Shown here: in pieces, positions 23,165 through 34,989 of the stretch
How positions within the stretch are numbered: position 1 is the stretch's first letter
Layout: every line of letters begins with the position of its first letter
Assembly: GCA_028023455.1 (NCBI GenBank)
Contig: JAQFVV010012418.1
Coordinates: 7,559,244-7,623,243, forward strand
Origin: Epiperipatus broadwayi
Lineage: Eukaryota; Onychophora; Udeonychophora; Euonychophora; Peripatidae
DNA length: 64,000 bases
Reading direction: 5' to 3'
Notes under the pieces: generated by a model
The model's input: the letters and a program-made list of their open reading frames with translations, nothing else
What the model was told of the DNA's origin: nothing
The model's database searches: none
Translations under genes and position numbers: made by a program

Positions 23165-23828
23165 CCCTATCTATATTCTTGCATTCTCACTTCAAAATAC
23201 AATTTTAAGAAAATTTGTGTGATGTGGCTCGCGAGAATCTTACCAGTAGCATAAAATGGCCCATTGTTTGAATGAGTTTGACACGCCTGATCTATGCAAA
23301 TATCAAAACATTGTCATTGACATTTTTTTTTAATATCTCATACGTTATTCTCATTTATAATTCATAAATTTATTAAGTTTTAAAATAATTTTTATGAATA
23401 TTAATATGAATTTTTCTTTCTGTGAAGAATTTTAATTTGCTTTTGAAGTCACGCATTACGTTATAAATAGATTACCCAAAACTCATTTTAATTATCATTC
23501 TTACTTTTTAAATAAAAGAATCAAATTTAAAATGTTTTTTGTTCTTTTAAAACTTTGTCATTTTAAATATTTTGTTAAAAGAAAATAGAAAGTACAGTCA
23601 TTGTACTACTAAAAATAAAACGAAAATTTGCATTTTGTCTTGCTTTTGCTATTTAAAAATTATAATTAATCTCATGTAAGTAATAGAAAAATATTGCTGC
23701 TATACTGTTTTAATATTAAAATAATTTTTTATTTGATAAAACGATTTGCAGAAATATATTTTATGCTTTAAGAGGTATATAATAAAATTATTTTATGATA
23801 ATAAAATTTGAGTGTAAATTCTTATATA

Positions 23829-23957
23829 AACAGGCAAAAACTCTCTATATAGTAGTGCCACCTTGTGCTAACCAGAGTAATCAATGGAAGCCAGAAGACT
23901 TGTGCATAAAATCCCTATCTAGTGCCTACTCATGTGATGTTTAGTGGTTTAGTGGTT
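23829..23957 (+). mobile_element. Fold-back family copy, internally deleted
   Basis: Flanked by TAAATTCTTATATA at 23815-23828 and 23958-23971, a perfect 14-bp target duplication. The body holds the left arm of the family (ACAGGCAAAAACTCTC through CTAGTGCCTACTCA) joined directly to its outer tail (TGTGATGTTTAGTGG), so the centre and right arm are missing, including the hammerhead. Confidence 0.8.
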
Positions 23958-23971
23958 TAAATTCTTATATA

Positions 23972-26815
23972 GTGTGAAACATTGAACAAAAATTAGAAAA
24001 ACTTGTAAAGTAAGTGCGATGATATATTATTATATGTTAAATAATGATTACATTTATAAGGATAATAAATTTTTCAAGCATATATTAATGAGTAAAAAGA
24101 ATTTTAAAAAATAATAGCTAAATTACTGCTGCGTAGTGAATGAGGTCAAATTCCAAGTAGCCACAGAAATATCTGCTTGCATATTGGTTTTACCTTTTAT
24201 TTTAATTTTAGCAACTTATGAATGTGATAATTTTTATATTGGTAATAAATCTCTATGCAGGCTATCACAGGTTGGTGGAATGTTTTATATATGTAAGCAA
24301 GGAATCTAAGTGATGAGAGGAGTGATAGGTTTGAAGAGAAAGGTCTTCCAATAGTAAATGTTAAATGACATAGGGCACATAAAAGATCTATAAAGTGTCA
24401 TTTTGAATGAAAGAAATATGTTGTAGGGAAGGAATTTGACATTACATTAATTAAGAAGACCAAGTATTTACATTTTAGATAGCAATATATGAAAAAATTA
24501 TGTTGTATTTGTTGTTGAATAATAGAAAAGAATGGATGTTATTATGAATAATTTTAGTTTTCAAGTTCATGTGATGCCCATTAACTAATCATGTTAAAAG
24601 AAAAAAGTCAGAGGGAATTAAGTCTTTTATAATGAGGTCAATTTAATGCTTTGACAAAAGTATAGTTAATGGGTAGTGGAGTATGTATTGGCATTAATAG
24701 AAATAAAATTTACATCTCAATTACTTAAGGCTTATTTATATTCATGACCCACTGTTTATTAATATAATAGGATCTTTCATTAAAGCTGAAATTCAACCCT
24801 TCCTTACTTCATTATCCAAATTCTAATTTATAAAAAAAAGTACAACTACTTCAGTAGTATTTTAAAATGATTGTAGACTATATTAGTTAATATAGGAAAA
24901 CTGCTCATCTAAGAACTTTTAAAAATATAAGTAATACTTTGATAAAAGATTTTTAAACTTTCTGATTAAGATCTATAATAGATTTAATTGCATTTCTCAA
25001 CTATTGAAAGTATAAAATTGATAAAAGTCAATTCTTTTTAATATAGCCATATTACTATGGACAGTTGTGATTATTATTTTTTAACTCATCCTGATTCCTG
25101 ATTGGCTTAGATTTTTCAGGTATTTGTTTATCTGTCTGATCAAAATATTTTATATTATTAAAGATAGTTATATTTGAGAACCAATTATTGATGAAAATCT
25201 TTTTGGAATAATCTTTTAGAGAAGTTTATATACTACGTTTTAACATTTTAAAATGTGAAACATTTAACATGTAAACCAGAATAAGATTTATGATTCAGAA
25301 TGTTATTAATATTTTTAGAATTTAAAAATTATTTGTATTATCACAAGATGTTCTTTAATTTTTAGATAAAAGTTATATAATCCCATGATTTTCTAAAAGC
25401 ATTTTATAAGTCTGAGATGACATGTATGTGCAGAAATATGCAATTGATAAGTAACTCACATAATTTCTGATTTTATAAAACTTCGTTGGGGTTGGAATGA
25501 TTGAATATCATCATCAGAAATATCCATATTTAAACAAGTTCTCATAAGTGCTGAATTCTCTAAATTAGACATAAAGTATTGTTGGTATTTGAAAGAGATT
25601 TGGGCTGTGCTATGGAAGAATTACTCCTCAAGTTGCTTCATAAATCAAAGGAAAGTGATATAAGAACTTGTCTGCCATGGCTTGCAGACTAAACTTGGAG
25701 CCAACTGAAACTTTAAAAAAACCCATTGCTCTATAATGTATTAAACTGTCCTTTTCCAAATGGTTGCACAGCCATTATGGGTTTGCTTAATAGTATCATA
25801 CATTGTAAAAATTGGTTTCTTCTGTATTTTAATTAATTTGTTGATTTTTATTGATGGACCATCTCTACTAATACTTTTGATTTATAATTGATGTAAACAA
25901 AATTGAAGTCATTACCCCATAATTGCTTTGGGTGGACCTCAATTAATTATGACCTAAATCTGGTCAAAAGTATGTTTGTTTTTCCAATTATGTTGACCCA
26001 CAATGTAAATTTTGTCATTGATTGTTTATATTGTACTTCATATTCCAGAGGGTTTATATTGTGAGCCCATATTATCTTTATTAGTTATGTATAATGTAAT
26101 GCTATGTTTTTTTTAAATTTATTAGTCATTATATATTTAGTATAATATGCATTAATTCTTCAAGTTGCACATGTTGTAGGCTGGTTTGTCTAGCCTTTGG
26201 AACTCTAGATAAACCATATACATTAAATTCATTTGTGATCTGTAACCTATTTATCTTGTATTTCATATCATGTCAGGTTTGCTTTATTCATAATTCTCAT
26301 ATCAGTTTGAAATTGTTATCTTAGTAGGCTTTATTTGAAGAGCCACTACAGTCTTGGCAAGTTATTTTTATCTAATGCCATTTTGTTTAACCTTGTTAAC
26401 CATTCTTTATTTAGTGTAATATGTTTCAATTCCTTGTAAATTATACATGCAATTCATCTATGCTGTGTAAATCTGGATTAACTATTTGCACTATACTCCA
26501 TTGCGATTTGTATTTCTGTATAACCTTCTGTATTTGATTTATAGTGTAAATAAAGCTTATTTTTGGAATAAAGTATTGTTGTTATGTTTTTGCCATTATA
26601 TTTTTTAAAAACATTTAATGTGTTGTGTTTTTTTTTGTTTTTTTTTTATCTTTGAAATTTTATTAATTTTTGAGCTTAATATGAAATGATATAAAAGTTA
26701 TATTTATTTCAACATTTTATTGTTCATTGATGGTCCTGCTAACAGCTCATGATTTTAGATGGGGGAAATACTACTACTTCTCTTTAAAATATAATCAAAT
26801 TGTTATTTGGTTTAG
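23972..26815. other. AT-rich stretch with a 3'UTR-like segment
   Basis: No element recognised. 25573-25695 contains a 41-codon frame, open from an acceptor-like TAAATTAG, that ends LPWLAD and a stop. The following approximately 850 bp is less AT-rich than its surroundings and ends with two AATAAA signals near 26546 and 26568. This looks like a terminal exon with a 3'UTR, but the peptide was not recognised. Confidence 0.3.
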
Positions 26816-26855
26816 GAAGTCATATGACATTAAAGCAGCAGAAATGACGGATTGA
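26816..26855 (+). other. Exon-like segment A (possible alternative terminal exon)
   Basis: Preceded by an acceptor context (TTATTTGGTTTAG). One base completes a codon, then the frame reads KSYDIKAAEMTD and stops. It is homologous codon by codon to segment B at 28359-28410. The parent gene was not recognised and no upstream exon can be joined to it with confidence. Confidence 0.35.
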
Positions 26856-26883
26856 GTTTCTCTCTAGAAACCTTTAGCTTTAG

Positions 26884-27160
26884 AACTCATCATCATCATC
26901 AACCGTTATCAATCCACTGCAGGATGAAGGTCTCTCCAAGTTTAATCCATCTTCTCTGATCTTTAGCTTCTCTTCTCCACAACACAATCTCCTGGAATCC
27001 AGTTTAAAATTTCAATTGTCCACCTATTATCATCTCTTCTAGCAATATGTCCAGCCCAACTCCATTTCAATCTTTTAATTTTTTCAATAAGGTCAGTAAC
27101 ACCTGTTTGTTGTCTTACCCATACATTGCGTTTTCGATCTCTTCTTGTTACTCCCAACAC
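26884..27160 (-). pseudogene. RTE-like LINE, 3' fragment (copy B)
   Basis: A 65-codon minus-strand frame (26963-27160) with MLGVTRRDRKRNVWVRQQ and GHIARRDDNRWTIEI is the C-terminal end of the RTE-like protein. Downstream on the same strand lies the 3' sequence ending in a GATGATGATGA tail (26884-26899). An internal deletion has removed the segment between the IPGDC end and the final 3' sequence compared with copy A. It is the least decayed C-terminus in the window. Confidence 0.75.
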
Positions 27161-28358
27161 ATCACTCTGCCATTTTTTATTTTTATATACTAGTCTAACT
27201 GAAAGAAAAACTGGATGTGAATTTATATATATTAGTTGTTTTTACAGTTTTTTTTTAATGGATAACAATCATTTTTTTCCATCAGAACAAATGGATATGA
27301 GATTAACTTGATGCTTATTAGATTTTTATAATCATACATATATTAATAAAGTTAAACCAAAATAACAATTGAAATAGTAATAATCATAGGTAATTATTTT
27401 TCCAATTTAAATAATAGAATTCATTTATTAGTGTATAGGCAGGGGGGGTCCTTTATACATTGACTAACTTGAGGGAAGATCTAGGCTGATTGCTTAAATC
27501 ATTCTACTACCCAGGAATTTAAATACTTAAAAAAAAATTCTTATGAAACTTCGAGTGAACATTAAGATAAACTCTAATAATTTCTTTTTTCTTAGTTAGA
27601 TGTATACTGACAGCACTAAATACCGTTCCATTATGTAAAGAATACAAATTTTAAAACTATAAAGTCAGAAGCAAATTAACAATAATTGAAATAACTTGAA
27701 TTCTTGAATATAATATAGTAATAGTTTTTAATTATTAAAATTATTTCCAAATTGTTTGCATAATATCTATATATTGGTATTATTTACGTATGGCTAATTA
27801 TTGTATATGGAAATTAGTATGCAGTATCATAGTTTAGAATAGCTTGGTAGCTTTGTTTTGTGAGTTTTACGAATTATTTTAGTTTTATCTGCCTTCAGCA
27901 TATTAATGTAATGAATATTAAAGAAAACATTAACGAAAATTAAATATTTAATTTTACGAATAATTTAAATATTGAATTTTGCAATCAGTTTTTAATTGTT
28001 CATCTGTATACCTGAAACAGGTAGATTAATTAAAATTTTGTGACTATGTTCTAACATATGATTATCATATATCAACTTACAAAATTAAACGACCTTTGAA
28101 TAAGTAGTTTTATGATTAAAAATCTCAAGTTATCATTTAATGATTTTTTTATTTAATTGTCTAGCTAATTGCACATTTTTGTGGGATTTTTTTAATGCTT
28201 TATAATTATTCTTTATTATTTTCATTTGTTTCTGTTAATATTGACTTTCTTTTCTCATTAAGGCTCATTTTTCTATGAAAAGTTCTATAAGATTTGGTTT
28301 GAAATATTTTTATCTGATTAAACATCATCATTAAGTAATTTGATGTTTTTTCCCTCAG
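27161..28358. other. AT-rich, nothing recognised
   Basis: No coding or element signal was identified on either strand. If segments A and B belong to one gene this would be intronic or untranslated sequence. Confidence 0.5.
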
Positions 28359-28410
28359 GAAGACATATGACGTTCGAGCACCGGAAGTACATGTACGCTT
28401 GATTCTTTAG
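28359..28410 (+). other. Exon-like segment B (possible alternative terminal exon)
   Basis: Preceded by a strong acceptor context (GTTTTTTCCCTCAG). After one base completing a codon it reads KTYDVRAPEVHVRLIL and stops. Against segment A the changes are Ser/Thr, Ile/Val, Lys/Arg, Ala/Pro and Met/Val, and both start in the same phase. This suggests duplicated terminal exons, but the gene is unidentified. Confidence 0.4.
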
Positions 28411-28755
28411 CTCTTGAGTCTGTTACTAACTCTCACAGTACAAAAATCGTTAGTTATTAAACTCTTAGGGAGTTTTTACTTTTAATAGTTATAATAAATA
28501 TGCAATATATAATAATCAAGATGTTTCAAAAATTAAATAACAAAGTTATAATTTAGTCCTTTTTTATTTATTTTTTATCCAATCAATTCTTTGTTTTTTT
28601 AGTCTACTCAAAATTTACACTATCTGCAATTTTTTTTTTTTTTTTAGCAAAACAAAAATAATTTTAAAATAGCCCTCTACAATATTTGCAGCATTTCTTC
28701 TTATAGGAACAATTAACCGCCTAACCAAGTACCATTTATGCTTTAATGACTAGTT

Positions 28756-28871
28756 TTTTTTTTGTTTTTTTTTAAGTGTCATAGCATCGGCCGGGACGCG
28801 AACCCGCAACCTGGGCAACTGCCTGCAAGTGCAAGGCAGTCGCGCTGACCTCTCGACCACCAATGCAAGAC
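28756..28871 (-). mobile_element. tRNA-derived SINE with 11-bp target duplication
   Basis: On the minus strand the head reads GGTGGTCGAGAGGTCAGCG (A-box region), then a long variable-arm-like segment, GGGTTCGCGTCC (B box, close to GGTTCGANTCC), CCGGCCGATGCTATGAC, and an A-rich tail. It is flanked by AATGACTAGTT at 28745-28755 and 28872-28882. The head with an extended variable arm resembles a class II (Ser/Leu-type) tRNA. A second copy is at 37660. Confidence 0.85.
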
Positions 28872-28882
28872 AATGACTAGTT

Positions 28883-30139
28883 ACCTATTATCTTTTTTTA
28901 TCTTACAGTTTTTTTAAAAACTTGGTACCTTTAATTAATTTTTTTTTTACACATTTTAAAGTCTATATGAGATATGTTAGGTAATTTTTTTGTCTTCTTT
29001 TTAATTATCAATATTTTTCATCCATATATTATCATATAATGCTTTCATCATTTACGTTCTCCATGTCACTTCTAATGATAAAATCCACAAACCTATTCTC
29101 TTTTTAGTTTATACCGTTCTATTTATTTTTAGTAGTTTATTAGAAGAACTATTAACAGATTACCATACTTAGTTCGCATGTTTATAAATAGAATAACAAT
29201 TTTATATTTTTTTTTCCAGCGTAATTAAAATTAATGGATGTTTAAATTTTTATTATTTGAATTATCGTATTTATTAAATTACGGTTGCCAATGACAAATG
29301 ATTAAATATGAAAGTAATATTATTTATGTTTACTGTTTTTTTTTACACCGAGATTTGTTTATATATTTTGACATCGTTTTTTTTTTTTTTTTAATTTATG
29401 CTTAATCTAATAAAACACATTATTATATGAATATATATGATCGCCAAGAGAATTTTGTTTTTAATAGAAATGAGCCTTTTAATTTTTTTTTTTTTTTGGA
29501 AAACTTTGAAAAAACAGAGTACTGTATAGGAAATTCTTTGTTCCTTTCATATGTTCATATGATTGCAGCTTTGTTACTATAAGATTATTGATATGATAAA
29601 TGAATATGGTTGGTTCTTATTTCTGAGATTAAGACCACAATATTCGACTGGAATAGAGGATGTTAAGAAGCATTGGATATTAGACATAGATTCCATTCAA
29701 TAATGAATCTTTTTTTTTTTTAATCTTTGATTGTGGCACATTTAGAATCAATCCTTTGAAACATTCTTACATTTTATATGTACAGTATTACGTTTTTCCT
29801 CTTCATATGAATTTGTAATAAATTAGCTTCAACAACTAAAAGAAAATTTTATTCTTTACTTTTTTTGTAAGTAGAAATATATCAAAGTCTACTACATACA
29901 TTTTTGGTATGGTTTTATTTGTAGTAAGTTAATTCTGAATCAAAGATTTTTATTTGTGTCACTCTATTTTGGATAATAATGTATTTCAACTTCAATATTG
30001 ACGTGATATCATTCAAAGTTAAGAAAATATGATGCCATAACTGAATTTGTGATTTTAGTATATCTTATCATCTATTTAAAAATTTTAATTATCTTTCTAA
30101 TAAATACAGTACTGCTAAAATAGTTTTTGTCACTAACAG
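28883..30139. other. AT-rich; one weak open segment
   Basis: Mostly T-rich with poly-T runs. At 29569, after the acceptor-like CATATGATTGCAG, a 44-codon frame runs to a stop at 29701 and includes YSTGIEDVKKHW. It was not recognised and is not called as a gene. Confidence 0.35.
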
Positions 30140-30190
30140 ATAGATGAATTTAGTGGTACCTATCAGATGCAGCCCATCAAGAGTATCCAG
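30140..30190 (+). other. Candidate 51-nt internal exon
   Basis: Bounded by an acceptor (TTTTTGTCACTAACAG) and a donor (CAG then GTAACC). The 51 nt are open only in the phase-0 frame and encode 17 residues beginning IDEFSGTYQMQPIKS. Its base composition is clearly less AT-rich than the surroundings. It looks like a symmetrical exon on the plus strand. The protein was not recognised and no flanking exon could be linked. Confidence 0.4.
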
Positions 30191-30377
30191 GTAACCTAAT
30201 TCTTGTATTCAAATAAATGACAATTCTGTTTATTTTGATCAACTGAATTTATTAAAGATAAGGTGGCTGTCTCTAGTATATTTTTTTTCTAATTTGAGAA
30301 ATCTTCACTCATTTACAACTAGAGAGTGGAACTTTACTAATCAAATATTTCTGTTTTTTTTTTAATCAAATGAACAG

Positions 30378-30601
30378 AAGCTCTTATTTCTTTCATTAAT
30401 AGCTTAATAACTGAAATACAGGCTTATTATATACCTGTATCAATATATGTAATATATAGGGTATATAAGCACAGACTTTCACATGACCCTTCCCTCACCA
30501 CTCTCTTTCATAACACTGATACACTTGAACACATATATGTTGAAAAGATAAATAATCACCAATATATGTATTTCATGCTAAACCAGCAATCATATGAATA
30601 G
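30378..30601 (+). pseudogene. Conserved coding block 1, LINE RT C-terminus-like
   Basis: A frame open for about 73 codons to the stop at 30599, containing YRVYKHRLSHDPS and HNTDTLEHIYVEKI. A homologous block with conservative residue changes is at 54930-55095. The RVYKHRL...TLEHI pattern resembles the C-terminal zinc-binding segment of many LINE reverse transcriptases, but the Cys residues expected there are absent, so it is either a decayed copy or something else. Confidence 0.4.
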
Positions 30602-30917
30602 CTTAAGAAAATCTTAAATTGCTATAATTAATTAAAGAGAGAGTTATTTACATTTTAGTGGTGAAGAATTCTGCTTTTTGTTTGTTTATTTTATCCTTTT
30701 TTTACATTTTTCTTTATATACAGGCATCTTCTGTTTTTGTCTTCCTATTTTTTTTATAAAAATAAATAATTTCATGAAATTTATGCATAGTGTTTGCATC
30801 TCAGCTGTGGAGAATGATTGAATAATGGTAATGTTGAGATGAGGTATGCTTTGATAAAAGCTTAAACTAATTAAAAATATCTCAGCAGTGCAAGTGTTAA
30901 AATTGAATAAAACAGTT

Positions 30918-31000
30918 TTTTCTTGGCAGGAAAGTGATGTAATGGCAAAACATTGGGTTAACAACAGGATATGAAGATTCAGGTGTTCGATACTTCTAGC
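30918..31000 (+). repeat. Possible old tRNA-like SINE relic
   Basis: The segment contains GTGATGTAATGG, CATTGGGTTAAC and GGTGTTCGATAC in A-box, anticodon-arm and B-box positions (consensus B box GGTTCGANTCC). No tail or flanking duplication was found. Confidence 0.25.
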
Positions 31001-31359
31001 TCACTTGATGGGTGATGGTTGTTCATGAAATGGTTGTATAATCTGAGAGGGTGATCTTGAGTTTCTGTGCTGGAAAATGATTGTGATATGGTAAATTTGA
31101 GAGATGGTCTGATAAAAAAAACATTAATAATATTTTGCATTATTCATTCATTCATTACTAACCACCCATAAATGAGTTACAGCCACTCTAATTTCAAAAG
31201 AGGAAAAAATGATAAAATTCAAAAAGTAAATGATGAGTTTTATGATGACTTTACATGCCAATCCGTCCATAAGACCACAAATATGTTTATCTAGTTTATA
31301 TGTATTCTTTAATTTATTGTTTGGCATCTCATTGGGGTGGGGTTGGTGGATTTGCAGTG

Positions 31360-31720
31360 AATTTTACTTTCTGAAGGATTTTGCCTAATTATATTTTTTT
31401 CCATTGAATATCTTTGAGATGACCTGTTTTTATAATATAGAGATGATCTGACTTTCCAATAAAGTAGTGTTTACATTCTCTATTTGCTTTAATAAAACAG
31501 TACTTCGTTCACTTTTTGCAGTGAGTTTAATTTTCTGGAAGACTTCAACACCTTGCCTAATTGTAATTTTCTCATTGAATGGAATGTTTTTTGAGATAAT
31601 CTTCTTAAAATAAAGATAGTTTGCTTTTCCAAAAAAGCTACTCATCATAAAATATTTTTTGGAAAAATCGGTGTTATTGATGACAATCCATTTCATAACC
31701 CCCAATTTAATGAAGATGTA
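31360..31720 (-). pseudogene. Decayed LINE fragment, C-terminal type
   Basis: A 91-codon minus-strand frame (31430-31705) includes IRQGVEVFQKIKLTAKSER. Similar strings on the minus strand occur at 51540 and 55350, in the position of the C-terminus of a LINE whose RT end is recognisable at 51.8-52.06 kb. A partial second version of the motif (31365-31480) suggests local duplication. Family assignment rests on recalled LINE C-termini. Confidence 0.4.
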
Positions 31721-32070
31721 TTTTTAATATAGGGGATTCAACAGTACACATTCAGCAAAATTGAAATCAGATTGATTGGACTAATATCTAGCCTTTGTAA
31801 ATCTTTACTGAGTATTTTTTAATGAAATTTTTACTATAATTTTATATTTCCTCTCCATACATTGCATTCCAAATAGACAAGTAATTTAATCTCCTTCCTG
31901 TTGCTTTTGGATATTCCCTAAATACTAACTTTGAAATGAAATTTTTTTTTCAATAATTTTGCTTTTCTAGTCTAATAATTATACTACTTGGCTGGTCATA
32001 TTGTGGAATTTCTAGAAGGGGAGGAGTCACTTTTCTTTATTAAAATGATAGAGATATGAAGCCTCATTAA

Positions 32071-32901
32071 CCCTTTAACTGTCCAATTGTTCATTCGCTG
32101 CAGGTGGTATCACTCAAAGCTTTTAATTGGCCGATGCACAAAATAATGTATCAATTTTTCAAAAGTTATTGACCGTTTTTTTAAATATATTCACTTTAGT
32201 TTCGTTTTTAAAAAGTATATTAGTAATTTCTAACATTATAAAAATAAACGAAAGTTTGTTCAAAAATAAATTTTGATTTTTAATTTTAAAAATATTTATT
32301 ACGTTGACATAAAAAAACGCAATCTAATTTCACGTTATGATTTTTTTCCCGACTTTGCAATAAATAAATAATTCTTGCTAAAATCGTAACTATTTTTGTA
32401 AAATAATATTTATTTTTGACATATTATATGAAAATATTTGTATTTTATTTGTATTTCATCAAAAAATATTTTTAAAATGCTCTAAAACATTCGTTTATCA
32501 TTTTCAAAATAAAACAAAAGCGTTCAGAAATTTTTAATTTTTGGCAGCCATATAAAAATTTTAACAGCCAATAAGATTCAAGAAAAGATGATGAGAAGGG
32601 GAGCTTTTCCATTTTCTTTTGTTTACAAAATTTCAACAGCCAATAAGATTCAAGAAAAGATGTGAAAAGGCAGTGCTTAGTTTTTGTTTGACATAAATCA
32701 TCAATTAATTGATTTTTTACTTGTAAAATAATTCAATAGATGGCAGTATATTATAAAACTTTTTGCGTTCTAAAAAATGACGTTTAAACCGTAAACGTAG
32801 TCCAAAAACTAAGCAATTTACAGCGATGTCAAATTTACTCGATTAAAACGAATATGTATCAAAAAGTGCCTCGATTAAGAACGAGTCAAACAGTCAAAAG
32901 G
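32071..32901. mobile_element. piggyBac-type MITE, 831 bp, TTAA flanked
   Basis: The left end CCCTTTAACTGTCC and the right end, read inward, CCTTTTGACTGTTT form inverted termini, flanked by TTAA at 32067-32070 and 32902-32905, the target of piggyBac elements. There is no transposase frame. Internally, a segment with ACAGCCAATAAGATTCAAG is directly repeated (about 32563 and 32635). Confidence 0.8.
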
Positions 32902-33030
32902 TTAAAAAAGATTTTAAACTGAACATCTGCAATCAGAAGTCTTTTCATTTTTTCTTCCTTAAAGAGAAATATTCTCAAGTGTTAATTTATTTGTCTTAAT
33001 GTTTTTATTATGATTTTTACCATCACCCCG

Positions 33031-33053
33031 ACACGCGCGCGCACACACACACA
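33031..33053. repeat. (CG)n/(CA)n microsatellite
   Basis: A short dinucleotide run, CGCGCG passing into CACACACA, in otherwise AT-rich sequence. Confidence 0.9.
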
Positions 33054-33628
33054 AATGTTTTTGTGTGTTTTTTAAGAAAGAAAAAACAATTGGAAAACTT
33101 TAAAAGTTACTTTAGAATTCTACAAATACAAATTAAATAAATATCTTTATAAATGATTTTAAAAAATATATCTATTTTAAGAAGATAAAAAAAAAAAAAG
33201 AATTTGAAAAAAAAAAACAGATACAGGCGGGAGATCAAATAGCAGAAAGGAAAAATAAATTAGAAAAAATATCCAAATACAAAACAAAGTAATGCAAAAT
33301 AAAAATATTATTCCTAGGTCGATTCTGATTCACAGCTCAGGTGTTTTATTTTATAATATAATCATTTTGCACAGATTGTTTGAGATATACCAATAGCAAC
33401 TAACCTACTATCTAAAATGATTATTGATTACTCAAGTTCACAGTAGATGGCCCTGGAATAGAATCATTAGCTTGGGAAGTGAAGTTTTAGGGAGTTTGAT
33501 GTCTAAAGAATATAGTGAGAAACTTATAAAGGAGGGGGGGGATTTTAAGTGGCAGTGTTATCAGAAAGAAGAATGGACAGAATGTAAGTAATAATCAAAG
33601 GGTAGCTGATTTAGATATAAATGTAGAT

Positions 33629-34761
33629 GTGGAGAGGGAATGGCTCTGTAAAATTAATGGTAAACAAGTTATTTATAAATGTAATGGAGAAAAAAGAGTC
33701 AAAAGAATTTATAAAAGAGTAGTTAGGAAAGAAAAAATTATTAAAATTGGATATTTGAGTATGCAAGATGGTAAGAGACCAGAAAAGTGGCTGAAATTAA
33801 ACAAAGCAAATAAAAATGAAGAGCTTGAGGTATTAGCAGTAGTGGAAACACATCTAAGAGAAGAAGAAGAATCTATTCCCGAAGACTTGGTATGGCAGGG
33901 TATAAATAGAAAATAAAAAGAGAAAGGGGTGGTGGTATAGGAGTTATGTCAAAAAAATATTTAAATATTGTTAAATGTCAAGAATATTTGTGGTATGAGA
34001 TAAGGTTAGGAAAACAAGAATGGACTGTGGCTATAGTGTATATAGCCACTGGAGATAGTCAAACTATAATGGAGTGGAACAGTAGCATATATAAATGCTT
34101 AGTTAAAGATATACAGAGTTTCAAAGAAAAGAGGAAGAGAATAATGGTTATAGGAGATATGAATAGGCATATTGAAGAAATTGATGATGTAAGTAATAAG
34201 AATGGACAGCTTTTGAAGAGTTTTTGTCAGAGAGTGAATTTGACCATTGGAAATTTATCAAATATTTATGAGGGACAATACACATGGTCTAGAAATAATA
34301 TATTCCACACAATAGATTATGTATTAGTAGAGAAAGAAGAAATTAATAAAGTATGGAAAATTAAGATGTTTGATAATGAAGAGAGAGTATGTAATAGTGA
34401 TCATAACTTCTTTATAATAGAAATGGTTAGTAATGTGATAAAAAATAGTAATAAAAGTAGAACCGATAATGAAAATTATGGATGGAGAGTGAATGATAAG
34501 AATAAGTTAGAAGATTATAAAATAAAAATTGAAGAAATCATGGAAGAGTTGGTTGGGGATGAGTATAAGGACTGGTGTGGTGAAATAGAAAAAGTGGCAA
34601 ATAGGGTTTTAGGTGAGACTATTCAGAAGAATAAAAATAATAGGAAAGTGAGAGTTAGTAAAAGGGTAAAAGAGAGGAAAAAGTATGCAGAGAATATAAG
34701 TGTGCTATTAAGAACAAAGAAAGTGAAAAAGATGTTAATATTAAATGGGAAAAGTACTTAG
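33629..34761 (+). pseudogene. LINE AP-endonuclease domain and linker
   Basis: Two open segments in different frames, 33629-33916 and 33946-34761. The first carries the Glu motif (VVETHLR). The next has the GGGIGV stretch, MVIGDMNRH (the GDxN motif, with Met for Phe), IDYVLV and the SDHNFF motif that contains the catalytic His. These are the hallmark motifs of LINE apurinic endonucleases, which nick the target site. A frameshift lies between 33905 and 33946. The region after 34500 is the Lys-rich linker leading to RT. Confidence 0.75.
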
Positions 34762-34989
34762 AAAAAAAGAAGTTGGCTAAAATAGATAATTATAGAAAGA
34801 GAATGAAATTGAATAGTAAACTGTTGGAAGATATTAATAAAAGTGGAAGAGATTGGAATAAAAAATGTAAATACATTAAAAGAAGGAATGTAGGGAGAGA
34901 GAATTAGTATTACTAGATGATGATGGAATAGAGTGTAGCTCTAGAGAAGAATTAGAGATAGTCTTAAACAAGTATGTAATGGATATAGA

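Larger units (their letters stand above)
17949..23289 (+). mobile_element. hAT DNA transposon, 5.3 kb, with two nested insertions
   Basis: Left end CAAGCATGTCAAACTGG and right end, read inward on the minus strand, CAGGCGTGTCAAACTC form imperfect terminal inverted repeats of the hAT type. They are flanked by ATCTACGC (17941-17948) and ATCTATGC (23290-23297), an 8-bp target duplication with one difference, as expected for hAT. A GGCCCGCGGGCC palindrome lies just inside the left end. The body carries a broken transposase (18974-20846), then an insertion of hammerhead-bearing repeats (20848-22385) and a nested hAT MITE (22514-23164). Confidence 0.88.

Noticed and set aside
28756-28871. Functional tRNA gene
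   Set aside because: The head is tRNA-like, but an A-rich tail and flanking direct repeats show that it is a SINE.
29569-29703. 44-codon terminal-exon-like frame after CATATGATTGCAG
   Set aside because: Weak pyrimidine tract, unrecognised peptide, and it ends at a poly-T run.
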